Below, piece after piece: positions 1 through 12,247 of a DNA stretch of 64,000 nucleotides. Every line of letters begins with the position of its first letter. Within the stretch, counting starts at the first letter, position 1. The notes below the pieces were generated by a model that was given only the letters and a program-made list of their open reading frames with translations, made no database searches and was not told the DNA's origin. The translations under genes were made by a program, and so were the position numbers. This stretch comes from Mixophyes australis (Eukaryota; Chordata; Amphibia; Anura; Limnodynastidae), in NCBI GenBank assembly GCA_036250195.1, contig JAVHZZ010000012.1, forward strand, positions 94,068,124 through 94,132,123, read 5' to 3'.

Positions 1-3000
1 TGGTAGTGTGTAGGTGATGGGTGGTAGGTGGGATACAGGCAGCGGTAGTGTGTAGGTGATGGGTGGTAGGTGGGATACAGGCAGTGGTAGTGTCTAATTG
101 ATGGGTGGTAGGTGGGATACAGGCAGTGGTATTGTGTAGGTGATGGGTGGTAGGTGGGATATAGGCAGCGGTAGTGTGAAGGTGATGGGTGGTAGGTGGG
201 ATACAGGCAGCGGTAGTGTGTAGGTGATGGGTGGTAGGTGTGATTCAGGCAGTGGTAGTGTGTAATTGATGGGTGGTAGGTGGGATACAGGCAGCGGTAG
301 TGTGTAGGTGATGGGTGGTAGGTGGGATACAGGCAGTGGTAGTGTCTAATTGATGGAGTGTAGGTGGGATACAGGCAGTGGTAGTGTGTAATTGATGGGT
401 GGTAGGTGGGATACAGGCAGCGGTAATGTGTAGGTGATGGGTGGTAGGTGTGATACAGGCAGTGTTAGTGTGTAGGTGATGGGTGGTAGGTGGGATACAG
501 GCAGTGGTAGTGTCTAATTGATGGGTGGTAGGTGGGATACAGGCAGTGGTAGTGTCTAATTGATGGGTGGTAGGTGGGATACAGGCAGTGGTAGTGTGTA
601 GGTGATGGGTGGTAGGTGGGATACAGGCAGTGGTAGTGTCTAATTGATGGGTGGTAGGTGGGATACAGGCAGCGGTAGTGTGTAGGTGATGGGTGGTAGG
701 TGGGATACAGGCAGCGGTAGTGTGTAGGTGATGGGTGGTAGGTGGGATACAGGCAGAGGTAGTCTGTAATTGATGGCTGGAAGGTGTGATTCAGGCAGTG
801 GTAGTGTGTAGGTGATGGGTGGTAGGTGTGATACAGGCAGTGGTAGTGTGTAGGTGATGGGTGGTAGGTGTGATACAGGCAGTGTTGGTGTGTAGGTGAT
901 GGGTGGTAGGTGGGATACAGGCAGTGGTAGTGTCTAATTGATGGGTGGTAGGTGGGATACAGGCAGTGGTAGTGTCTAATTGATGGGTGGTAGGTGGGAT
1001 ACAGGCAGCGGTAGTGTGTAGGTGATGGGTGGTAGGTGGGATACAGGCAGTGGTAGTGTCTAATTGATGGGTGGTAGGTGGGATACAGGCAGTGGTAGTG
1101 TCTAATTGATGGGTGGTAGGTGGGATACAGGCAGCGGTAGTGTGTAGGTGATGGGTGGTAGGTGGGATACAGGCAGCGGTAGTGTGTAGGTGATGGGTGG
1201 TAGGTGGGATACAGGCAGAGGTAGTCTGTAATTGATGGCTGGAAGGTGTGATTCAGGCAGTGGTAGTGTGTAGGTGATGGGTGGTAGGTGTGATACAGGC
1301 AGTGGTAGTGTGTAGGTGATGGGTGGTAGGTGGGATATAGGCAGCGGTAGTCTGTAATTGATGACTGGAAGGTGTGATTCAGGCATTGGTAGTGTGTAGG
1401 TGATGGGTGGTAGGTGGGATACAGGCAGTGGTAGTGTGTAGGTGATGGGTGGTAGGTGGGATACAGGCAGTGGTAGTGTGTAGGTGGTAGGTGGGATACA
1501 GGCAGTGTTAGTGTGTAGGTGATGGGTGGTAGGTGGGATACAGGCAGCGGTAGTGTGTAGGTGATGGGTGGTAGGTGGGATACAGGCAGAGGTAGTCTGT
1601 AATTGATGGCTGGAAGGTGTGATTCAGGCAGTGGTAGTGTGTAGGTGATGGGTGGTAGGTGTGATACAGGCAGTGGTAGTGTGTAGGTGATGGGTGGTAG
1701 GTGTGATACAGGCAGTGTTGGTGTGTAGGTGATGGGTGGTAGGTGGGATACAGGCAGTGGTAGTGTCTAATTGATGGGTGGTAGGTGGGATACAGGCAGT
1801 GGTAGTGTCTAATTGATGGGTGGTAGGTGGGATACAGGCAGCGGTAGTGTGTAGGTGATGGGTGGTAGGTGGGATACAGGCAGTGGTAGTGTCTAATTGA
1901 TGGGTGGTAGGTGGGATACAGGCAGTGGTAGTGTCTAATTGATGGGTGGTAGGTGGGATACAGGCAGCGGTAGTGTGTAGGTGATGGGTGGTAGGTGGGA
2001 TACAGGCAGCGGTAGTGTGTAGGTGATGGGTGGTAGGTGGGATACAGGCAGAGGTAGTCTGTAATTGATGGCTGGAAGGTGTGATTCAGGCAGTGGTAGT
2101 GTGTAGGTGATGGGTGGTAGGTGTGATACAGGCAGTGGTAGTGTGTAGGTGATGGGTGGTAGGTGGGATATAGGCAGCGGTAGTCTGTAATTGATGACTG
2201 GAAGGTGTGATTCAGGCATTGGTAGTGTGTAGGTGATGGGTGGTAGGTGGGATACAGGCAGTGGTAGTGTGTAGGTGATGGGTGGTAGGTGGGATACAGG
2301 CAGTGGTAGTGTGTAGGTGGTAGGTGGGATACAGGCAGTGTTAGTGTGTAGGTGATGGGTGGTAGGTGGGATACAGGCAGCGGTAGTGTGTAGGTGATGG
2401 GTGGTAGGTGGGATATAGGCAGCGGTAGTCTGTAATTGATGACTGGAAGGTGTGATTCAGGCAGTGGTAGTGTGTAGGTGATGGGTGGTAGGTGGGATAC
2501 AGGCAGTGGTAGTGTCTAATTGATGGGTGGTAGGTGGGATACAGGCAGTGGTAGTGTGTAGGTGGTAGGTGGGATACAGGCAGTGGTAGTGTGTAGGTGG
2601 TAGGTGGGATACAGGCAGTGGTAGTGTGTAGGTGATGGGTGGTAGGTGGGATACAGGCAGCGGTAGTGTGTAGGTGATGGGTGGTAGGTGTGATTCAGGC
2701 ATTAGTAGTGTGTAGGTGATGGGTGGTAGGTGTGATTCAGGCATTAGTAGTGTGTAGGTAATGGGTGGTAGGTGGGATACAGGCAGTGGTAGTGTGTAGA
2801 TGATGGGTGGTAGGTGGGATACAGGCAGCGGTAGTGTGTAGGTGATGGGTTGTAGGTGGGATACAGGCAGCGGTAGTGTGTAGGTGATGGGTGGTAGGTG
2901 GGATACAGGCAGCGGTAGTGTGTAGGTGATGGGTGGTAGGTGTGATATAGGCAGCGGTAGTGTGTAGGTGATGGGTGGTAGGTGGGATACAGGCAGCGGT

Positions 3001-4110
3001 AGTGTGTAGGTGATGGGTGGTAGGTGGGATACAGGCAGTGGTAGTGTGTAGGTGATGGGTGGTAGGTGGGATACTGGCAGTGTTAGTGTGTAGGTGGGAT
3101 ACAGGCAGCGGTAGTGTGATGGGTGGTAGGTGGGATATAGGCAGCGGTAGTGTGTAGGTGATGGGTGGTAGGTGGGATACAGGCAGTGGTAGTGTGTAGG
3201 TGGTAGGTGGGATACAGGCAGTGGTATTGTGTAGGTGATGGGTGGTAGGTGTGATATAGGCAGCGGTAGTGTGTAGGTGATGGGTGGTAGGTGTGATACA
3301 GGCAGTGGTAGTGTGTAGGTGATGGGTGGTAGGTGGGATACAGGCAGCGGTAGTGTGTAGGTGATGGGTGGTAGGTGGGATACAGGCAGTGGTAGTGTGT
3401 AGGTGATGGGTGGTAGGTGGGATACAGGCAGTGGTAGTGTGTAGGTGATGGGTGGTAGGTGTGATACAGGCAGCGGTAGTGTGTAGGTGATGGGTGGTAG
3501 GTGGGATACAGGCAGCGGTAGTGTGTAGGTGATGGGTGGTAGGTGGGATACAGGCAGCGGTACTGTGTAGGTGATGGGTGGTAGGTGGGATACAGGCAGT
3601 GGATGGGTGGTAGGTGATGGGTGGTAGGTGGGATACAGGCAGCGGTAGTGTGTAGGTGATGGGTGGTAGGTGGGATACAGGCAGCGGTACTGTGTAGGTG
3701 ATGGGTGGTAGGTGGGATACAGGCAGCGGTAGTGTGTAGGTGACGGGTGGTAGGTGGGATACAGGCAGTGGATGGGTGGTAGGTGATGGGTGGTAGGTGG
3801 GATACAGGCAGCGGTAGTGTGTAGGTGATGGGTGGTAGGTGGGATACAGGCAGTGGATGGGTGGTAGGTGATGGGTGGTAGGTGGGATACAGGCAGCGGT
3901 AGTGTGTAGGTGATGGGTGGTAGGTGGGATACAGGCAGCGGTACTGTGTAGGTGATGGGTGGTAGGTGGGATACAGGCAGCGGTAGTGTGTAGGTGACGG
4001 GTGGTAGGTGGGATACAGGCAGCGGTACTGTGTAGGTGATGGGTGGTAGGTGGGATACAGGCAGTGGTAGTGTGTAGGTGACGGGTGGTAGGTGGGATAC
4101 AGGCAGTGGT
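1..4110. repeat. 42-bp GT-rich minisatellite, truncated by the window edge
   Basis: About 98 head-to-tail copies of a 42-bp unit that contains GATGGGTGGTAGGTGGGATA and then CAGGCAG. Variants recur: GTGTCTAATTGATGG in place of GTGTGTAGGTGATGG, short copies lacking the GATGGGT block, and from about 3600 a form with GGATGGGTGGTAGGTGATGG. The short open frames on the minus strand arise because 42 is a multiple of 3; they have no gene-like sequence. The array starts before base 1 and ends where unique sequence begins near 4111. Confidence 0.97.
676..2413. repeat. 833-bp higher-order tandem duplication inside the 42-bp array
   Basis: The stretch beginning near 676 reappears 833 bp downstream. The rare variant AGGCAGAGGTAGTCTG occurs at 751 and 1213, and again at 1584 and 2046, exactly 833 bp later in each case. 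By eye the two copies match from about 676-1580 to 1509-2413, with differences at both borders (1506-1508 and 2413). This points to a recent unequal exchange that duplicated a block of about 20 units. Confidence 0.9.
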
Positions 4111-4199
4111 GTCAGTCTACTATAGTAGAGTTGTGGAATGGGTCGGACAGTCTAGATCTGAGAAGGTAGAAGTGCTTGTGAATGAGGAAGGTTCCTCCC

Positions 4200-4343
4200 T
4201 ACACCCTGCTTGAAATTCCCAATGTGTAGGGGCCTGTCCCGGGCTGTGGAATGAGATCTTATCAGGAGTGCGGGTTAAGCAGGAAGTGAGTAGGGATTGT
4301 GTGTGGGAGAGAGGAAGGTGAGTCCAGGACCTCTGTATCTCCG
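4200..4343 (+). other. Candidate SHC1 non-coding first exon
   Basis: A near-consensus 5' splice site (CCG|GTAAGT) lies at 4343/4344, with a second donor-like AAG|GTGAGT about 30 bases upstream. An ETS-type motif CAGGAAGTG lies at 4280-4288. SHC1 p52/p46 messages in mammals start from a separate promoter with a non-coding exon, so this is a plausible 5' exon. No transcript evidence is visible, and the upstream limit is arbitrary. Confidence 0.3.
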
Positions 4344-4573
4344 GTAAGTGCCAGTGGTACAGGGTCTCCTCAGCCCCTGCTTGTGTATTCCATGACCTGA
4401 GGCCTGTGTGTGTGTTGCGTATACCGCGTTAACCCTTTCTTGTCGCTGCCATGCAGGTACTAGAAGACCCGGCTGGTGTCAGTACCTGAGATGGAGTATG
4501 TGGTAAGCACAGGTCCCCCGTCTTGTGTTGGTGTTGGTGGTGGGATTGGTGCTGTTCACATTCTGTTGTCAGA

Positions 4574-4595
4574 GCATGCTGGGACTTGTAGTTCC
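4574..4595 (-). promoter_or_regulatory. ZNF143/THAP11-like motif, possibly from a MITE
   Basis: The + strand reads GCATGCTGGGACTTGTAGTT followed by CC. The reverse complement fits the ACTACAA-TCCCAGCATGC pattern known as a ZNF143/Staf-type site. The same words also occur in hAT-like MITEs of frogs, so this may be a transposon remnant rather than a working promoter site. It lies about 2.4 kb before the p66 start codon. Confidence 0.4.
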
Positions 4596-5439
4596 ATGTC
4601 AACTGCAGAGCCGGGGGTGCTTGGTCAAATCTATCCTTTTGGTGTGTTTTCTCTTTATTACGTGTGTGTTATTTTGCAGAGCGTAGCTCAGTATTATATA
4701 TATATATATATAATGTGTGTGTGTTTTCAGTTGTGGACATGACTGTCTCAGCAGTGTGTGTTATTCTCTATAGACTCCAACGGAGGGGCCACTAGTTGTA
4801 TCACAGACGTGATGTGTGCAGGGTTTAGCAGTGACGGGGTTAAGCAGCCGGCCCTCCATCCACCCTGTCTCCCAGCCTCAGTTTCCTGTGTGCACCTTCC
4901 ACTCCCGATGTGAGGGGGAAGCCAGCGAGATGTACAGGAAGCCAGGGGGTCTCCAGAGAGTGGCTGGGGCGGTCAGGAGGCCAGAGGAAGAGGGAGGCTG
5001 GTAACATGGAGCCATGGAGGACACAAGGGGTATAGTGAGCTTTGGAAGATTATTGCTCACTGTATGTTGCCATATTTCTGCCAAGTCTCTGTTACTGTAC
5101 ACTTGTAGTTTACTTGTATACAATGTTGTATTATTCATAGAAGCATCCTGACTGGTTAGTAGTCATTAAGGGGCGTCAGATCATGTGTCCTGGTGTGTAA
5201 ATATATTTGGATTAAATCTATATATAATGGGGCTCTTTTCATCTCAAGCTGTCGGTGACTGGGAGTCTCACTCTTTAATCATTGAGATATGAGGGTGGCT
5301 GTGTTCTCCTGGAATGTTTTGTGCTTTTTCCTGTTGATAACAGACCTCCCACAACCAGGTTTACCCTACTAGGTCTGTAATAAAAACACTAATCTCTGGA
5401 GAAGAATTAATATACAGTGAGCCAGGCATTAGTATGTAT

Positions 5440-5530
5440 TTATATTCACGTAGCGTATCCTATCATCTCCTACCCTCAGCGCAAGAGAGAGGCTGCCCCC
5501 AAGAGCTTACAGTCTGCCGCTGGACGAGAG
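5440..5530. mobile_element. Possible LINE 3'-tail remnant
   Basis: The words CCCCCAAGAGCTTACAGTCT and nearby bases resemble the 3' tail of an L2/CR1-like LINE common in frog genomes. The match is short and from memory, so family and borders are uncertain. Confidence 0.3.
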
Positions 5531-6018
5531 TGTAGTTATGGATGCTGGTCAGTAATGGATCTATTTCACAGCTCAGTGTAACTATGGTGGTAGTGTGATT
5601 CTAGGGGGAGGTTATGCTCCTCCATCCCCTGTCCAAATTATGTCACAGATCAACCTCATAAACCATGGTTCAGTTTTGAATTAATAATGTGTTTCCTGTT
5701 CCTCGATGTGATAGTATATTCTAGTCTCTTGTGGATAACATTATAGCGTTAGGAGAGCAGAGCAACGACAAGAAGACGGTGTAAACTGACTCCTGGGGGG
5801 GAACCAAGCTGCCACATGAGCGGCTGCTTTATTACTGCCTTGTGAGAGATAAGGAACTGATAGGTTACTGGGGAGGGGCCGGATGTAATACTTCAGGGGG
5901 GTCTTTCCAGCCTTCCTATAGGGACACTTGCTGGAGGAGTCGCTCCTCTATAGTAACCAACAGGGGCATTTAGTTCAGGGAGATCTTGCAGCATCATTTG
6001 GCTTTTGATAAGTTAATT

Positions 6019-6032
6019 GTTTCCATGGCAAC
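6019..6032. promoter_or_regulatory. RFX X-box-like palindrome
   Basis: GTTTCCATGGCAAC differs by one base from the symmetric X-box GTTGCCATGGCAAC bound by RFX factors. It sits in unique sequence about 1 kb upstream of the p66 start codon. Binding is inferred from the motif only. Confidence 0.45.
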
Positions 6033-7000
6033 AATTTCTGAAGATGCAGCGTTATAACGAAGGGCTGTATAATTAATGGGGCAGTTAGGAAACCATGGGC
6101 TTCCCTCATGGCCGGGGAGGATGGGGGTGGTAGTATTAATCAGCTCACAATCTTTAGTAGTAGGCTTTCACCGCCTCTCCACAATTAGATTGCAAGCTCT
6201 GAAGGCAGAGGAGAAGCGCACATCGGATGTCAGAGGGTGGAATCTAATTATGAAATGGTTTGCTGAGGGCTGCTTGGGTTTCAGGCAGAGGAAATGCGTG
6301 CCTCAGCGTGCCTCAGCGTGCCTCAGCTAGCCTCCGAGCCTCTCTTCCTGTCAGTATGGTCTGTGAGTCAGCACAGAGGCTCCCATTGGCCGGCAGCCTC
6401 TTCTCCAGGGACCATGTGAATTGATAATCAGGCAGTGGACTCGCTCCATTCATGCAGACTGGTCCTCTCCTGAGACTGCAGAGATGGAAGACGGCTGTAG
6501 GTCTCTGAGATACTCCTCCCTGGCCTGAGGCTCTCTCCTCCTTTCTGCTCTCCCTTTGGATTGATGCTGGGTCCATCTCGCATGGATTAGCAGAGACGTC
6601 TGCCTGACCTTTCCTCCCTGGCTGTACTGTCACAGGACCAGAGGAGGCCTGTCCTCACCTCTTCCTCCTACTGCTGATGCATATATCCCTGTTTCCTTCC
6701 TCTGGGTGGGGGGAACGGGACTGTCACACGGCTCAGCGGCTCTCATCTCTAATGGGAAGCATCGATCGCTGAGGGCGTAACGTGCCAGATAGCGACAGTT
6801 CCTCTGTCTCTCTAATAACCTCTCTGGACCTTCCCAGGCTGGTGGGGGGTGATCACTGCATAACATGTAATTTTGGGGGGTGGTGTATCCCTCTTTTGTT
6901 GGGTTTGTGCGGAAGATTCTACGTTCTGTACACACCGCGTCACCGGACTATGAGACCCGGACCCTTCGTTGCTGTAGAGTGCAAGCTGCCATTGGGCATT

Positions 7001-7537
7001 ATGGATCTCTTGCCCAAAACCAAATATAACCACCTTCGCAACGAGTCTGTCAGCTCTATGGAGGATGCGATAAGCACAGGGCCCCCTACTCCCTCCGTGG
7101 AAATCAGGGTAGCCGAGTCTTTGCCCAACTCCTCCTCCTCCTCTTCCCTGGCCCCCATGCTACCCCTGGCTGAACTGTCCTCAGAGTCGGAGGATAGCCC
7201 GACCACACTCTGTTCTTTTTTCCCAAAAATGGCCAATCTAAAGCTGTCCAACCCTGCCAATTTACTGAGTCTTCGCAACTTCTCGGGGGCAGGAAAAGAG
7301 ACGGGCAGCCCCGGGGAACAGGCGGAGAACGCTGGAAGCCCAGACTCAGGAAGGACTTTTACTGTTTTCTCCCAGGATATGAACAAACTGAGCTGTGGGA
7401 GGAAGTCCCGAGTGGAAGGAGGACAACTGGCGGGGGACGAGTGGACCCGACATGGCAGCTTCGTCAATAAGCCCACCCGTGGGTGGCTGCACCCAGATGA
7501 CAAGGTGATGGGTCCTGGAGTCTCCTATCTTGTCAGG
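7001..7537 (+). CDS. SHC1: SHC1 coding exon 1 (CH2 and start of PTB)
   Basis: Encodes residues 1-179, from [10 protein letters not shown] to VSYLVR. The p66 ATG has A at -3 and G at +4. CH2 landmarks are the RNES motif, the [10 protein letters not shown] block with Cys71 (matching human Cys59), and [10 protein letters not shown] close to the region implicated in cytochrome c binding. The p52 ATG (7379, MNKLS) and p46 ATG (7508, [10 protein letters not shown]) are in the same frame. The exon ends in phase 0 at AGG|GTAAGG. The 5' end of the exon, in the UTR, is not determined; acceptor-like AGs lie near 6838 and 6973. Confidence 0.96.
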
Positions 7538-10500
7538 GTAAGGGTGCTGAGCTTACTGTACATACTGCTGTGTCACTACACCTCCAGCCCAGCATACTGC
7601 CGTTCCTGTACTGATCCTACACACGTCTGTGTCACTACACCTCCAGCCCAGCATACTGCTGTTCCTGTACTGATCCTACACACTGCTGTGTCACTACACC
7701 TCCAGCCCAGCATACTGCTGTTCCTGTACTGATCCTACACACTGCTGTGTCGCTACACCTCCAGCCCAGCATACTGCTGTTCCTGTACTGACCCTACACA
7801 CTACTGTGTCACTACACCTCTAGCCCAGAATACTGCTGTTCCTGTACTGATCCTACACACTACTGTGTCACTACACCTCCAGCCCAGCATACTGCTGTTC
7901 CTGTACTGATCCTACACACTACTGTGTCACTACACCTCCAGCCCAGCATACTGCTGTTCCTGTACTGATCCTACACACTGCTGTGTCACTACACCTCCAG
8001 CCCAGCATACTGCTGTTCCTGTACTGATCCTACACACTGCTGTGTCACTACACCTCCAGCCCAACATACTGCTGTTCCTGAACTGACCCTACACACTACT
8101 GTGTCACTACACCTCCAGCCCAGCATACTGCTGTTCCTGTACTGATCCTACACACTACTGTGTCACTACACCTCCAGCCCAGCATACTGCTGTTCCTGTA
8201 CTGACCCTACACACTACTGTGTCACTACACCTCCAGCCCAACATACTGCTGTTCCTGTACTGATCCTACACACTGCTGTGTCACTACACCTCCAGCCCAG
8301 CATACTACTGTTCCTGTACTGATCCTACACACTACTGTGTCACTACACCTCCAGCCCAGCATACTGCCGTTCCTGTACTGACCCTACACACTACTGTGTC
8401 ACTACACCTCCAGCCCAACATACTGCTGTTCCTGTACTGACCCTACACACTACTGTGTCACTACACCTCCAGCCCAGCATACTACTGTTCCTGTACTGAT
8501 CCTACACACTAATGTGTCACTACACATCCAGCCCAGCATACTACTGTTCCTGTACTGATCCTACACACTACTGTGTCACTACACCTCCAGCCCAGCATAA
8601 TGCTGTTCCTGTACTGATCCTACATACTGCTGTGTCACTACACCTCCAGCCCAGCATACTACTGTTCCTGTACTGACCCTACACACTGCTGTGTCACTAC
8701 ACCTCCAGCCCAGCATACTGCTCTTCCTGTACTGACCCTACACACTGCTGTGTCACTACACCTCCAGCCCAACATACTGCTGTTCCTGTACTGACCCTAC
8801 ACACTACTGTGTCACTACACCTCCAGCCCAGCATACTGCTCTTCCTGTACTGACCCTACACACTGCTGTGTCACTACACCTCCAGCCCAGCATACTGCTC
8901 TTCCTGTACTGACCCTACACACTACTGTGTCACTACACCACCGACCTGTCCCTGCGTTCTCTAGTATTCCTGTCTCCCCCCGTATTAACCCTCTTAGTTA
9001 CAGCGTCCTGCTCTTCTCTTGCAGTACATGGGCTGTGTGGAGGTTCTGCAGTCTATGCGGGCTCTGGACTTCAACACCCGGACCCAAGTCACACGGTAAG
9101 ACCAGCTGGTCACATGACCCACGATCACCTGACAGGAAGTGCACGTGCCTGATGTATATCCAGCTTCCCCTTAAGGACCAGCACTGCGTCATTCTATGTG
9201 TGTTAGATCATCTATGTAGAGGGGGAAGTGCCATAGACACATGAGGACAATGTGGTGTATGGGTCTATAACTTGCAGGCTGCTGTCCTCTATGAGACCAT
9301 CTGTCTGATGGGGCCCCGGTTATAACCCAGTCTGCACTACAGCGGGAGATGCATTTAGAGCGTAAGCTTTTAGTTTCAGCTAAATTGCATTGCACAGTGT
9401 TGTAATTCTACACCCTCATCGTACCCCTGGAGTCACTATATACAGGTAGATGCTGCTACATAATGTGCATGTGGTTCTGTGATGCAGCATCGTTTATAAA
9501 GTATCCTGTCATTCTCTCCCCACAGAGAAGCCATCAGCCTGGTGTGTGACGCCGTACCCGGAGCAAAGGGGGCTCTGCGGAGGCGGAAGGTGAGTGTCAG
9601 CGTGTAGTGAGAGCTCGCCATTGTCTGTACGTATCAGTGTGTAGAGAAGACCACGTCTTCTGTGGGAGTCTGTATCTCTCATTCCCTCCACTCCGCCTCA
9701 ATGACAATTACATATAATATTACAGGAAGAGATATCACTGGGTGACAGTGACTGCTGTACAGGACTCTTGTAGAGACACAATAGGTGGATGTATTATACT
9801 AATTATCTGATAGTAATGTCTATAGTCTAGGTAGTGTGATCCAGGATAACTGAGTGTATAGAGGAAGAGATATCACCAGGTGACAGTGACTGCTGTACAG
9901 GGCTCTTGTAGAGACACAATAGGTGGTTGTATTATACTAATTATCTGATAGTAATGTCTATAGTCTAGGTAGTGTGATCCAGGATAACTGAGTGTATAGA
10001 GGAAGAGATATCACTGGGTGACAGTGACTGCTGTACAGGACTCTTGTAGAGACACAATAGGTGGATGTATTATACTAATTATCTGATAGTAATGACTATA
10101 GTCAGGTAGTGTGATCCAGGATAACTGAGTGTATAGAGGAAGAGATATCACCTGGTGACAGTGACTGCTGTACAGGGCTCTTATAGAACACAATAGGTGG
10201 ATGTATTATACTAATTATCTGATAGTAATGTCTATAGTCTAGGTAGTGTGATCCAGGATAACTGAGTGTATAGAGGCAGAGATATCACTGGGTGACAGTG
10301 ACTGCTGTACAGGGCTCTTGTAGAACACAATAGGTGGCTGTATTATACTAATTATCTGATAGTAATGTCTATAGTCTAGGTAGTGTGATCCAGGATAACT
10401 CAGTGTATAGAGGAAGAGATATCACCAGGTGACAGTGACTGCTGTACAGGACTCTTGTAGAGACACAATAGGTGGATGTATTATACTAATTATCTGATAG

Positions 10501-12206
10501 TAATGACTATAGTCAGGTAGTGTGATCCAGGATAACTGAGTGTATAGAGGAAGAGATATCACTGGGTGACAGTGACTGCTGTACAGGACTCTTGTAGAGA
10601 CACAATAGGTGGCTGTATTATACTAATTATCTGATAGTAATGTCTATAGTCTAGGTAGTGTGATCCAGGATAACTGAGTGTATAGAGGAAGAGATATCAC
10701 CAGGTGACAGTGACTGCTGTACAGGACTCTTGTAGAGACACAATAGGTGGCTGTATTATACTAATTATCTGATAGTAATGTCTATAGTCTAGGTAGTGTG
10801 ATCCAGGATAACTGAGTGTATAGAGGAAGAGATATCACCAGGTGACAGTGACTGCTGTACAGGACTCTTGTAGAGACACAATAGGTGGATGTATTATACT
10901 AATTATCTGATAGTAATGTCTATAGTCAGGTAGTGTGATCCAGGATAACTGAGTGTATAGAGGAAGAGATATCACCAGGTGACAGTGACTGCTGTACAGG
11001 ACTCTTGTAGAGACACAATAGGTGGCTGTATTATACTAATTATCTGATAGTAATGTCTATAGTCTAGGTAGTGTGATCCAGGATAACTGAGTGTATAGAG
11101 GAAGAGATATCACCAGGTGACAGTGACTGCTGTACAGGACTCTTGTAGAGACACAATAGGTGGATGTATTATACTAATTATCTGATAGTAATGTCTATAG
11201 TCAGGTAGTGTGATCCAGGATAACTGAGTGTATAGAGGAAGAGATATCAGTGGGGGACAGTGACTGCTGTACAGGACTCTTGTAGAGACACAATAGGTGG
11301 ATGTATTATACTAATTATCTGATAGTAATGTCTATAGTCTAGGTAGTGTGATCCAGGATAACTGAGTGTATAGAGGAAGAGATATCACCAGGTGACAGTG
11401 ACTGCTGTACAGGGCTCTTGTAGAGACACAATGCAGATATAACCATCACATGTAGTTTGATTGCTGAACACCGAGTGTGAAAGGGTTATTGTTTGGGAGT
11501 GAAGAGGTTAAGCAGAATCTGTCCTGGTGGAAATTGACATTAAGTGATGTGATCAATACCTGGGAATTGGGGCGTGGCCTGGGGAGGGGCCTCGGTTCCT
11601 ACATCTCCCTGATGATCAGGGATAGTGGATCAGGTCGATGTTATTGATCATTTTGGAAACTTTCTGACCGTCCTGTTTTGTCTCCTCTAAGACCGGCAGC
11701 CGCTCCCTGAACTCCATCCTTGGGAAGTGTAACCTGAAGTTCGCTGGTATGCCCATCACCCTGACCGTATCCACCAGCAGCCTCAACCTCATGGCATCTG
11801 ACTGCAAACAGGTGAGAGGGGCGGGATGTATGCTGACCCCTCCCAGTCACGTGTGTGTATAGTAATATATTGTGTATTCTCTGTCGCACAGATCATCGCA
11901 AACCACCACATGCAATCCATATCGTTCGCTTCCGGGGGAGATCCGGTGAGGGCAGTGTGTGTATATGGTGTGTGTGTGTATATGGTGTGTGTGTGTATAT
12001 GGTGTGTGTGTGTATATGGTGTGTGTGTGTATATGGTGTGTGTGTGTATATGGTGTGTGTGTATATGGTGTGTGTGTGTGTATATGGTGTGTGTGTGTGT
12101 GTATATGGTGTGTGTGTGTGTATATGGTGTGTGTGTGTGTGTGTATATGGTGTGTGTGTATATGGTGTGTGTGTATATGGTGTGTCTGTGTGTGTGTATA
12201 TGGTGT

Positions 12207-12247
<41 letters not shown>

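Larger units (their letters stand above)
4111..7000. other. Non-coding SHC1 upstream region
   Basis: Mostly unique sequence with no convincing protein gene. Open frames of 60-110 codons on both strands show no recognisable family. It should hold the SHC1 promoters and non-coding 5' exons, which cannot be placed exactly from sequence alone. Candidate elements are listed separately. A (TA)n run lies at 4694-4713. The frame of the p66 exon is open upstream of 7001 with an in-frame ATG at 6950, but the conserved p66 start is the ATG at 7001. Confidence 0.7.

Noticed and set aside
4476..6935. Open frames of 60-106 codons upstream of SHC1 on both strands
   Set aside because: No recognisable protein, no codon pattern, overlapping opposite frames. 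Best explained as chance.
6782..7732. A 316-codon gene read as one frame
   Set aside because: Only 7001-7537 is coding (SHC1 exon 1). The frame is just open upstream in the UTR and continues into the intron repeat.
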